Part shown: piece by piece, positions 1 to 6,103 of the stretch | Layout of the letters: each line of letters opens with the position of its first letter | How positions within the stretch are numbered: position 1 is the stretch's first letter | NCBI GenBank assembly: GCA_019420265.1 | Contig: JAHZHM010000017.1 | Coordinates: 1 to 7,115, forward strand | Length of the DNA stretch: 7,115 bases | Direction of reading: 5' to 3' | DNA from: Clostridiales bacterium | GTDB taxonomy: Bacteria; Bacillota; Clostridia; Christensenellales; Christensenellaceae | The notes under the pieces: generated by a model | What the model saw: only the letters and a program-made list of their open reading frames with translations | Databases searched by the model: none | What the model was told of the DNA's origin: nothing | Program-made: the position numbers and the translations under genes

Positions 1-1
1 T

Positions 2-523
2 GAGCGGCCGGATGCCATCGTTCCCGGCATCGGCGGCCAGACGGGCCTGAATCTTGCCATCCAGCTGGCGAAAAAGGGTGTGCTGGAGGAGTGCGAAATT
101 GAGCTGCTGGGCACCAGCGTGGACTCTATCGAAAAAGCCGAGGACCGGGAGCTCTTCAAGGAGCTGTGTCAGGCCATCGGTGAGCCTGTGGTGCCTTCCC
201 AGATCACTTATTCCGTGGCGGAGGCCGTCAAAGCCGCCAAGGAGATCGGCTACCCGGTCATTCTGCGCCCTGCCTTCACCCTGGGGGGCACCGGCGGCGG
301 ATTTGCCGATGACGAGGCCCAGCTGAAGGAAATGATGAAGACGGCCCTTGCCCTTTCGCGCCCGACTGGCGGAACAGCCAAACCTGTCAACATTGCACGC
401 GTCGCCCGCGGCTCCTTCGCCAGGAAACGCAAGCCCGCACATTCTCTGCCCGCCGCACAGACTATCTTTTCACACTTCCCTATTGCCCTAGTAAAGGGGT
501 ATGGGGTGAAACCCCATGATTAA
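2..523 (+). pseudogene. carB: Broken carB: N-terminal fragment of carbamoyl-phosphate synthase large subunit
   Basis: The reading frame is open from the window's left edge and begins upstream. Its first ~115 residues match the N-terminal ATP-grasp half of CarB, which makes carboxyphosphate and then carbamate for arginine and pyrimidine synthesis. Visible hallmarks are GGQTGLNLAIQL, the KAEDRELF segment and the ATP-binding glycine loop RPAFTLGGTGGG, in the right order and spacing. Similarity stops near position 358, just after ALALS, where CarB proteins continue with the conserved PV.Q.L.E.S stretch. Instead the frame reads into non-coding repeat and ends at TAA 521-523. The rest of the first half and the whole second synthase half (roughly 850 residues of a usual ~1,070) are missing, so no working enzyme is possible. 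The break lies in bases 332-358, which closely match a repeat copy at 701-727. It may be a real repeat-mediated rearrangement or an assembly join at a repeat. Confidence 0.88.
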
Positions 524-840
524 GATAGGCCCTTGCCCTTTCGCGCTCGACTGGCGGAACGGCCAAACCTGCCGTCCCCGCACGCGCCGCCGCTATCCAT
601 TTTGTCAGAGAGTACAAGCTCGCACATTCTCTGCCCGCCGCACATTCTCTCTTTTTACACTTCCCTATTGCTCTAGTGAAGGGGTATGGGGTGAAACCCC
701 ATGATGAAGACGGCCCCTGACCTTTCGCACCCGACTAGCAGAACGGTTAACCCCGCTTGCCCGCGTTTTCCTACTATATATAACTATAATCATAGGGGTA
801 TGGGGCTTTGCCCCATGTTTAAAAACAGCCCTTGCCCTTC
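332..840 (+). repeat. Tandem array of ~185-bp repeat units, non-coding
   Basis: Three in-register copies start near 332, 517 and 701. The marker GGCCC(T/C)TG(C/A)CCTTTCGC recurs at about 343, 528 and 713, followed by a CCCGACTGGCGGAAC-type stretch at 361, 546 and 730. Each full unit ends with a hairpin formed by ATGGGG and CCCCAT around a short loop (about 501-516 and 686-702, loop variant GAAA). The last hairpin (800-816) has the ATGGGGC-TTT-GCCCCAT form. An AT-rich stretch resembling TACTATATATAACTATAAT precedes the third hairpin. The array runs from inside carB to 3 bp before the larE stop codon. Short ORFs across it are not conserved between copies, so I treat it as non-coding. Confidence 0.85.
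773..840 (+). repeat. Hairpin repeat, left member of a direct pair flanking larE
   Basis: The first 45 bases (773-817) are identical to 2393-2437, and 826-840 are identical to 2446-2460. The two copies align over 68 bp without a gap, exactly 1,620 bp apart. Each contains the AT-rich run and the ATGGGGCTTTGCCCCAT hairpin. This is the best-preserved pair of repeat copies in the window. Confidence 0.9.
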
Positions 841-843
841 GCC

Positions 844-1587
844 CTACCGCGCCTTCAGATCCAGCACAATGCCGTCAAACAGCGCCCCCAGCTCGCCCAG
901 AATGGTGCAGCGCAGCTCCATCGCCCGATTCATCTGATCTGCGGGCAGCTGCAGCCGCGCACAGCCGGATAAAATGCGCACGCGAAAATCCGTAAACCCG
1001 AGGAAAAAGAGAAAATCCTCGGCCCGCTCGATTTTGCTCAAAAGCTCGGCCGTGATGGGCTGGCCAGTGGGGATACGGGTGGCCAGGCAGGCATAAGCCG
1101 GCTTTTGCCAGGTGAATAGCCCGGCAGCTTTGGAGCGCGCGCGGATTTCGCTCTTGGTCAGGCCGCATTCCCGCAGGGGTGAGCGCACACAAAGCTCGCG
1201 CAGTGCCCGCATGCCCGGGCGGTCGCCGGCGTCGTCCGAGGCGTTGGTGCCGTCCAGAACCAGCGTGTAGCCGTCTGCCGCGGCGGCCTGCAGGATACCG
1301 TTAAAAATGCCCTGCTTGCAGTAGTAGCAGCGGTCCGCCGGGTTTTGTGCCACGGCCTCGCTCGCCAGCGCGTCCTGCTGCAAAACCGTCATGGGTGCGC
1401 CAAGCTCCCGGGCCAGCCGCTGCGCATCCGCCAGCTCGAAGGCCGGCTGGAACTGCGTCTTGACGTAATACGCACGAACATCCGCGCCGCACTGCATTGC
1501 CGCGTAAAGCAGGTAGGCCGAATCCACTCCGCCCGAAAAGGCGATGGCGGCTTTGGGGTTTTCCCTGAAAAATTCCTCCAGCGTCAT
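844..1587 (-). CDS. larE: LarE-type ATP-dependent sulfur transferase (nickel-pincer cofactor synthesis)
   Basis: The 247-residue cytoplasmic protein is slightly short for LarE (usually ~260-280). LarE activates the pyridinium dicarboxylate mononucleotide made by LarB with ATP and inserts sulfur, giving the thiolated precursor that LarC loads with nickel. Visible features: PP-loop SGGVDS (residues 18-23), the RCYYCK motif (86-91), DGTN followed by DD and RPG (112-125), SPL (136-138), and KPAYACLATRIP (162-173). Cys167 in the last motif aligns with the sulfur-donor cysteine of Lactiplantibacillus LarE. Two further cysteines (209 and 227) lie in the C-terminal part. The start at 1587 is preferred because AAAGGAG (1599-1593) sits 5 nt upstream. 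A longer in-frame start at 1818 would cross the promoter and leader. The gene reads toward the repeat array, away from the transporter. larB and larC are not in the window. A distant LarE-like PP-loop role is possible but less likely. Confidence 0.9.
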   Translation of the reverse strand: MTLEEFFRENPKAAIAFSGGVDSAYLLYAAMQCGADVRAYYVKTQFQPAFELADAQRLARELGAPMTVLQQDALASEAVAQNPADRCYYCKQGIFNGILQAAAADGYTLVLDGTNASDDAGDRPGMRALRELCVRSPLRECGLTKSEIRARSKAAGLFTWQKPAYACLATRIPTGQPITAELLSKIERAEDFLFFLGFTDFRVRILSGCARLQLPADQMNRAMELRCTILGELGALFDGIVLDLKAR

Positions 1588-1592
1588 GCTCT

Positions 1593-1599
1593 CTCCTTT
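1593..1599 (-). promoter_or_regulatory. larE ribosome binding site
   Basis: AAAGGAG on the minus strand lies 5 nt before the ATG at 1587. It decides the larE start against the longer in-frame ATG at 1818, which has no comparable site and would put the promoter inside the coding region. Confidence 0.85.
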
Positions 1600-1614
1600 G
1601 TTTTTGCTGATGAC

Positions 1615-1659
1615 AAAAAAAGCCACGAAAACGAGCGCCCCCGGCGCAGCCTTCCTGGC
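1615..1659 (-). terminator. Terminator-like hairpin in the larE leader (possible attenuator)
   Basis: On the minus strand GCCAGGAAGG can pair with TTTTCGTGGC, with one G-G mismatch and two G-U pairs. The two arms enclose an inner GC hairpin (GCGCC-GGG-GGCGC) and are followed directly by seven T. This is the layout of an intrinsic terminator, placed between the larE promoter and its ribosome binding site. The 5' arm can alternatively close on itself as GCC-AGGAA-GGC, which would break the larger stem. Conditional termination ahead of larE is inferred from the fold and is not shown. Confidence 0.5.
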
Positions 1660-1690
1660 AAAACGTATCTTCCTGATACTGGTTACTTTT

Positions 1691-1719
1691 ATTATAGTGG
1701 CCAAAGGTGGGCTTGTCAA
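1691..1719 (-). promoter_or_regulatory. Consensus sigma-A promoter for larE
   Basis: Minus strand: TTGACA (1719-1714), a spacer of exactly 17 bp, then TATAAT (1696-1691). Both hexamers are perfect. The predicted start is near 1684, giving a leader of about 97 nt before the larE ATG. Confidence 0.88.
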
Positions 1720-1722
1720 ACC

Positions 1723-1751
1723 TTGACGCACTCGTCCAGTTTTGCTATAAT
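1723..1751 (+). promoter_or_regulatory. Consensus sigma-A promoter facing the transporter
   Basis: TTGACG (1723-1728), a spacer of exactly 17 bp, then TATAAT (1746-1751). Only one base departs from consensus. Its -35 box is 3 bp from that of the larE promoter, so RNA polymerase could hardly occupy both at once. Transcription should start near 1758 and first meets the terminator at 1860-1888. Confidence 0.88.
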
Positions 1752-1757
1752 AGCGGG

Positions 1758-1888
1758 GTAAACGGCTCAGGAAGAGCCATCCAGGAGCAAAAGCTAACCG
1801 GCTGGTGCTGGGGTGCACTATTTTTATCTATAACTATGTCAAGAAGGCATTTTTCTGCGAAAGCATTTCGCGGGGAAATGCTTTTTTT
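1758..1888 (+). ncRNA. Predicted short structured RNA of ~130 nt, or terminated leader
   Basis: A strong promoter and a strong intrinsic terminator bound this stretch, and no convincing reading frame with a ribosome binding site lies between them. The 5' end folds as GGCTC-AGGAA-GAGCC (1764-1778). CCAG (1781-1784) can then pair with CTGG (1802-1805) around a small AGC-AAAA-GCT hairpin. GTGC and GCAC can pair around 1806-1818. I do not recognise it as a known riboswitch, 6S, SRP or tmRNA. It is either an independent small RNA or the attenuated leader of the transporter operon whose first gene now begins 600 bp further on. The exact start is predicted, not measured. Confidence 0.6.
1860..1888 (+). 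terminator. Intrinsic terminator of the short RNA
   Basis: A perfect 10-bp stem, AAAGCATTTC (1860-1869) with GAAATGCTTT (1875-1884), closes a 5-nt loop and runs into seven T (1882-1888). A competing hairpin, GCGAAA (1857-1862) with TTTCGC (1866-1871), uses the same bases and would prevent the terminator from forming. The repeat mosaic starts at the very next base. Confidence 0.88.
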
Positions 1889-2460
1889 ACACCCGAATGG
1901 GGGGCAGTGGAATCTGTCAGAGTCGCACGCGATGCTGACGGTCATCCTGTCAGGGAGCACATGCTCGCATATTTTGTGCTGGCCGCTCCTGCGGAGGGCA
2001 TACCACACCCGAATAACGGAACGGTAGAAGCTGTCAGCTCCGCACACGCCGTTGGCAATCGGTTTGCCAGCGGGCACATGCTCGCACGGGATGTGCGCAC
2101 CGGGCGAAGCTGGCGGCTGAATTGGCAGAGGGCAAATGCTCTCCCGGTGCCTGCCCGCCCCGCGCTTTCCTACTATACATAACTATAGTAATGGGGTATG
2201 GGGGCTTGCCCCCATGGCAAAGATAGCCCTTCCGGCGCAAATGCTCTCCCATCGCCCCGCCTACCCCACACTTTTCTACTACATATAACTATAGTAATGG
2301 GGTATGGGGCTTTGCCCCATGACTAAGAGCGGCCATTGACCTTTTGCACCCGAATGGTGGGAATGCAGAGCCTGCCAGCCCCGCGCTTTCCCACTATATA
2401 TAACTATAATCATAGGGGTATGGGGCTTTGCCCCATGACTAAGACCAGCCCTTGCCCTTC
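1889..2460 (+). repeat. Repeat mosaic upstream of the transporter operon
   Basis: No gene is evident in this stretch. It holds two 79-bp-type units (1889-1966 and 2005-2083), each opening with an ACCCGAAT stretch and closing with GCACATGCTC. They are separated by a linker containing CTGCGGAGGG (1967-2004). A second linker (2084-2166) follows, then three copies of the AT-rich plus hairpin module (about 2167-2216, 2272-2321 and 2386-2437), with a partial unit at 2347-2390. The hairpins are ATGGGG(G)C with GC(C)CCCAT. The second 79-bp unit contains the palindrome TGGCAA...TTGCCA. The same modules, in the same order but reverse-complemented, recur at about 6207-6641. Confidence 0.85.
2393..2460 (+). 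repeat. Hairpin repeat, right member of a direct pair, just before the permease gene
   Basis: Partner of the copy at 773-840. It ends 28 bp before the start codon of the first permease and contains TATAAT at 2405-2410. No acceptable -35 box lies 17 bp upstream, so a promoter here is possible but weak. Confidence 0.88.
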
Positions 2461-2488
2461 CCGCACCTCAAAGAAAGGAGAAAACGCC

Positions 2489-3466
2489 ATGCGAATCCGA
2501 ACACTTGCGGCCAAAGCCGCGCAGATGCTGCTGCTGTTTTTGCTGCTGGTCGTCTTGGTGTTTTTCCTCTCCCGCCTGGCCCCGGGCGACCCACTCCGCG
2601 CCTACTACGGCCAGAGTGTGGAGCGCATGAGCCCGTCTGCCCGGGCGGCGGCCGAGCAAAAACTGGGGCTGGACCAGCCTCTGGCGGCGCAGTTTGTCAT
2701 CTGGGCAAAAAACGCGCTCTCGGGGGATTTCGGCATCTCCTTTCAATATAAGCAAGACGTGCTGACTGTGGTGGGCGGGCGCTGGCAGAATACGCTGGTG
2801 CTGGGCAGCGCCTCTTTTTTGCTGACTTTCGCCCTGGCCATTCCCCTGGGCATCTATTGCGCCTCCCATGCCGGAAGCTTTGCAGACCGCCTGCTCTGCC
2901 GGCTGGGCGCGGCGCTCTCGTGTATTCCGGTGTTTTTCCTGGCACTGCTGCTCATCGCCGTGTTCAGCGTGCAGTTGGGGCTGCTGCCCAGCAGCGGGGC
3001 CTATCCCGTCGGGGCGGCAGGCTCTGCCCTGGGGCGCCTGCGGCATCTGGTGCTGCCCGCGCTCACCATCGCCCTGGGGCATTTTTGGCACTACGCCTAT
3101 CTCGTGCGCAGCTGCCTGCTGAGCGAGCTGGAGAGCGAATACGTCCTGTTTCTGCGGGCAAAGGGCGTCCCGCGCCGCCGCATTTTGTACCGGCACTGCC
3201 TGCGGAGCATCCTGCCCGTGCTGCTGTCCATGGTCGCCCTGGCCATCCCGCATCTGGTGGGCGGGGCGTATGTCGTGGAAAAGGTGTTTTCCTACCCCGG
3301 CCTTGGGGCGCTGTGTTTCGAGGCCGCCCAGTATCACGATTATAACCTCCTGCTGGTGCTCTGCGTGCTGACGGGCGCGCTGGTCGTGCTTTGCAGTCTG
3401 GCGGCGGAGTGCCTCTCGGCCTGGGCAGACCCGCGCCGAAGGAGAGAGGGGGCGCGGCATGGCTAA
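2489..3466 (+). CDS. ABC importer permease, NikB/DppB type
   Basis: This 325-residue integral membrane protein is one of two permease halves of a peptide/nickel-family ABC importer, a normal length for the family. An N-terminal membrane segment (about 13-30) is followed by the family motif RLAPGDPL (29-36). A periplasm-side region contains GDFG.S (80-84) and the conserved .R..NTL.L stretch near 98-105. Hydrophobic segments follow at about 105-125, 140-165, 187-207, 240-260 and 286-312. The cytoplasmic EAA loop that docks to the ATPase is at about 217-243 (EYVLFLRAKGVPRRRILYRH), with the key ..RAKG core. The start at 2489 is chosen because GGAG (2477-2480) stands 8 nt upstream; upstream in-frame sequence is repeat. 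Its stop overlaps the next gene's start by 8 bases, so the two permeases are translationally coupled. Nickel versus peptide cannot be decided from the permease. Confidence 0.93.
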   Translation: MRIRTLAAKAAQMLLLFLLLVVLVFFLSRLAPGDPLRAYYGQSVERMSPSARAAAEQKLGLDQPLAAQFVIWAKNALSGDFGISFQYKQDVLTVVGGRWQNTLVLGSASFLLTFALAIPLGIYCASHAGSFADRLLCRLGAALSCIPVFFLALLLIAVFSVQLGLLPSSGAYPVGAAGSALGRLRHLVLPALTIALGHFWHYAYLVRSCLLSELESEYVLFLRAKGVPRRRILYRHCLRSILPVLLSMVALAIPHLVGGAYVVEKVFSYPGLGALCFEAAQYHDYNLLLVLCVLTGALVVLCSLAAECLSAWADPRRRREGARHG

Positions 3467-4304
3467 ATGGTGTTTTTATTTGCAAAAACGCCCCCGCCCC
3501 GCCGCGCCCCGCCGCAAACTGCCCTGGCCCGCCCTGGTTTTCCTGGCGGCGCTGGCCCTGCTCTGCCTGCTGGCAGATGTGCTGGCCCCGGGCGAGGCCG
3601 GGTATATGGATGCCGCCGCGGCGGCCCAGAGCCCGAGCGCCGCGCATCTTTTGGGGACGGATGCCCTGGGCCGGGATGTGCTGGCCATGCTGCTGCATGG
3701 CGGGCGCACTTCGCTCTGCATCGGTCTGGGGGCGGCGGCCATCTCCGCGGCCATCGGCAGCCTGTATGGATGCCTGGCGGCCCTCTGCCCGGCCTGGCTG
3801 GAGGATTTGCTGCTGCGGGGCGCCGAACTGCTGCTCAGCCTGCCCGGCATTTTGCTGGCCATCCTGCTGCAAGCGGCCCTGGGGCAGGCCAGCATCTGGA
3901 CGCTCTGCCTAGTTATCGGCGGGACGAGCTGGATGGAAATCGCCAAAATCGTGCGCAGTGAGGTGCGCGGCCTGCGGGAGCGGGAGTATATCCTGGCCGC
4001 CCGGAGCATGGGCGGCGGGTTTTTCTACCTGCTCTTCCGGCATTTCGCCCCGGCCTTTTTCTCCTCCATCGCCTTTCAGGTGGTGAGCGGCATTGGTGGG
4101 GCCATCGGATTAGAGGCCACGCTGAGCTTTCTGGGCATCGGCCTGCCGGTGGAGGCGGTCTCCTGGGGCAGCCTGCTCGAGGCCTCCCAGCGCGCACTGC
4201 TCACAGGGCAGTGGTGGATGATTCTGATTCCCGGGGCAGTGCTGGTGCTCTGCCTGCTCAGCTTTCTGCGGGTCGCGGAGGCACTGCGCCGCCCGGCTAT
4301 GTAA
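3459..4304 (+). CDS. ABC importer permease, NikC/DppC type
   Basis: This 281-residue integral membrane protein is the partner of the upstream permease. The short basic cytoplasmic N-terminus leads into a membrane segment (about 22-43). The DppC/NikC signature LLGTDALGRDVL is at 64-75, and multiple hydrophobic spans follow. The EAA loop is at about 176-200 (EYILAARSMGG...FRHFAPA) and contacts the ATPase subunit. FLGIGLP and a WG pair near the C-terminus are also typical. The start overlaps the end of the first permease by 8 bases, with purine-rich GGAGAGAGGGGG just upstream. Only 25 bases separate its stop from the binding-protein gene. The protein is complete, with no missing motif. Confidence 0.93.
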   Translation: MAKWCFYLQKRPRPAAPRRKLPWPALVFLAALALLCLLADVLAPGEAGYMDAAAAAQSPSAAHLLGTDALGRDVLAMLLHGGRTSLCIGLGAAAISAAIGSLYGCLAALCPAWLEDLLLRGAELLLSLPGILLAILLQAALGQASIWTLCLVIGGTSWMEIAKIVRSEVRGLREREYILAARSMGGGFFYLLFRHFAPAFFSSIAFQVVSGIGGAIGLEATLSFLGIGLPVEAVSWGSLLEASQRALLTGQWWMILIPGAVLVLCLLSFLRVAEALRRPAM

Positions 4305-4329
4305 CCTAGATAAAAGAAAGGAAATAGAT

Positions 4330-5862
4330 ATGAAAAGATTACTCGCCCTCGTGCTCGCCGCATTGCTGGCCTTTGGCCTGGCGGCCTGCGGGCAAAAGCA
4401 AAACGAGCCCGCCGATGTTCTGGTCTACGGCAGCGGCGATTACACGGCCATCAACCCCGCGCTGTATGAGCACGGGGAAATCAACCTGCTGCTCTTCGCC
4501 GGGCTGACGGCGCACGACGCAGGAAACCGGGTGATCCCGGATGTGGCCGAGAAGTGGGAGTTCGACGAGCGCACCAATACCTACACCTTCCATCTGCGCC
4601 GCGATGTCTATTTTCACGACGGCGTCCAGCTGACGGCAAAGGACGTCCAGTTCACGCTGGAGGCCATCATGGATCCGGCCAACGCCTCGGAAAACGCCTC
4701 CAACTACGAGGATATCACCGCCATTTCCGCGCCGGATGATTTCACGCTGCAAATCCAGCTTTCCGCGCCCAACGTCGCCATGCTGGACTACCTCACCATG
4801 GGCATTCTGCCCGCGCACCTGCTGGAGGGAAAAGACCTGGCCACGGATGCTTTCAACCAAAACCCCGTGGGCGCCGGGCCGTATCGGCTGGAAAGCTGGG
4901 ATGCGGGGCAGAGCATCACGCTGAAGCGGAACGAGCAGTATCACCGGGGCGCGCCCAAAATCGAGACGATTATCTTCAAAATTGTGGAGGATTCCCGGGC
5001 CCGGGCCTTGCAGCTGCAGAGCGGCGAGCTGAGCCTGGCGCAGGTTACGCCCGAGGATGCCGCGCTGTTCCGGGATAGCGAGGATTACGCGCTCTACGAT
5101 ATGCAGACCGCAGACTACCGCGGCATTTTGTATAATTTCAACAGCCAATTTTTCGGCAAACACCCCGAGCTTCCGGCCATTCTCGGCTATGCGGTAGACC
5201 GCCAGGCCATCGTGGATGCGGTGCTCCGGGGCAGCGGCCAGGTTGCCTATTCCCCGCTGCAAAAGGGGCCGTATAACAACCCGGATATGGAAAAATTTGC
5301 CTACGACCCGCAAAAGGCCATGCAGCTATTGGAGCAGGCCGGCTGGAGCCGCGGCGAGGATGGTTTCTACCAGAAGGATGGCGAGAAGCTGGCGTTTGTC
5401 ATCCACAACGGCCAGGGCGACCAGGTGCGCATCGATATGAGCAATCTCTGCGCCCAGCAACTGCGGGAGATTGGCGCAGATGTGCGCGTGCAGGTGGACG
5501 CCCAGGTGGATTGGGCGGGGCAGGAAGCCTATCTCATCGGCTGGGGCAGCCCGTTTGACCCAGACGATCACACCTATAAAGTCTTCGGGACGGACAAAGG
5601 CGCCAACTACAGCGGCTATTCGGATGCCCAGGTGGACGAGCTGCTCCGCCAGGCCCGGGAGACAGACGACGGGGTCGAGCGCCTGCGGCTGTACGCGGCC
5701 TTCCAGGATGCGCTGGCCGAAAACCCGCCATACACTTTCCTGGCTTATGTGGACGCGATCTACGTCGCCTCGCCAAATCTAAAGGGCATCTCCCAGGATA
5801 CCGTGCTGGGGCACCACGGCGTGGGCATTTTCTGGAATGTCGCCGAGTGGGAGCTCGGTTAG
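4330..5862 (+). CDS. Extracellular solute-binding lipoprotein, family 5 (peptide/nickel)
   Basis: This 510-residue secreted lipoprotein captures the ligand outside the cell and delivers it to the permease pair. The N-terminus is a lipoprotein signal: KR, a hydrophobic core, then lipobox LAAC with Cys20 as lipidation site. Family 5 (SBP_bac_5, as in OppA/DppA/NikA) marks are YTFHLRRDVYFHDG (85-98), a VQFTLEAIMDP-type segment just after, NPVGAGPY (178-185), and the C-terminal half with the DRQAIV...PL region. Length is normal. The start has AAAGGAAA about 7 nt upstream. Ligand is not readable from sequence: nickel (free or chelated), short peptides and other small molecules are all handled in this family. 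Nearby larE makes nickel worth testing. Gene order (permeases, then binding protein, then a long non-coding gap, then ATPase) is odd only because of the repeat mosaic that follows. Confidence 0.93.
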   Translation: MKRLLALVLAALLAFGLAACGQKQNEPADVLVYGSGDYTAINPALYEHGEINLLLFAGLTAHDAGNRVIPDVAEKWEFDERTNTYTFHLRRDVYFHDGVQLTAKDVQFTLEAIMDPANASENASNYEDITAISAPDDFTLQIQLSAPNVAMLDYLTMGILPAHLLEGKDLATDAFNQNPVGAGPYRLESWDAGQSITLKRNEQYHRGAPKIETIIFKIVEDSRARALQLQSGELSLAQVTPEDAALFRDSEDYALYDMQTADYRGILYNFNSQFFGKHPELPAILGYAVDRQAIVDAVLRGSGQVAYSPLQKGPYNNPDMEKFAYDPQKAMQLLEQAGWSRGEDGFYQKDGEKLAFVIHNGQGDQVRIDMSNLCAQQLREIGADVRVQVDAQVDWAGQEAYLIGWGSPFDPDDHTYKVFGTDKGANYSGYSDAQVDELLRQARETDDGVERLRLYAAFQDALAENPPYTFLAYVDAIYVASPNLKGISQDTVLGHHGVGIFWNVAEWELG

Positions 5863-5885
5863 GGAGAAGGGCAAAGGTCAAGGGC

Positions 5886-5931
5886 TTAGGGGCTTTTTGA
5901 AAAAAGCCCCTAACACCCCAAAAACTTTTGG
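5886..5931. repeat. Paired perfect palindromes after the binding-protein gene
   Basis: TTAGGGGCTTTTT (5886-5898) pairs perfectly with AAAAAGCCCCTAA (5901-5913), a 13-bp stem with almost no loop. A second palindrome, CCAAAA-AC-TTTTGG (5918-5931), follows. No T-run follows the stem on the plus strand, so it is not a standard plus-strand terminator. It could stabilise the 3' end of the binding-protein mRNA or lower expression of the downstream ATPase. Confidence 0.75.
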
Positions 5932-5964
5932 ACTAAAATGCGGGAGAAAAGATAAGCGCGGCCT

Positions 5965-6030
5965 TTTGTCCGGAAGCGGCGAAACGGCTAAACCTGCCAG
6001 TTCCGCGTTTTCCTACTATATAAATATAGA
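5965..6030 (+). repeat. Partial plus-oriented repeat copy
   Basis: A GGCGAAACGGCTAAACCTGCC stretch followed by GCGTTTTCCTACTATATAAATATAG matches the arrangement at 735-795, but the GGGG hairpin beyond it has decayed. It is the only plus-oriented copy downstream of the operon and directly abuts the inverted mosaic. Confidence 0.7.
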
Positions 6031-6103
6031 AATGTATCCTTGGGCTATGGCGTGCGGCCTTATGTTGGCCAAGTCCTTGCCCTTTGGCAAGCACGACGCG
6101 GGA

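Noticed and set aside
800..816. GGGG/CCCC hairpin as intrinsic terminator for larE or carB
   Set aside because: The stem is strong but no T-run follows on either strand, and the same hairpin occurs before the transporter as well as after genes.
1588..1818. Longer larE start at 1818
   Set aside because: The extra 77 residues would be encoded by the promoters, leader hairpins and small-RNA region, and the ATG at 1587 has a strong ribosome binding site.
2405..2410. TATAAT in the repeat before the first permease as the operon promoter
   Set aside because: No acceptable -35 box at 16-18 bp, and the same sequence occurs in the copy at 785-790 with no gene on that strand; kept only as a weak possibility.
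1889..2460. Insertion sequence remnant
   Set aside because: No transposase similarity and no terminal inverted repeats could be seen; a non-autonomous element remains possible.
2468..3460. 330-residue open frame on the minus strand opposite the first permease
   Set aside because: It is a shadow of a GC-rich gene: Gln/Arg/His-rich low-complexity protein with no recognisable domain, opposite a clear permease with a ribosome binding site.
4339..5313. 324-residue open frame on the minus strand opposite the binding-protein gene
   Set aside because: The plus-strand frame has a lipoprotein signal and family 5 motifs; the antisense frame has none and no supporting start signal.
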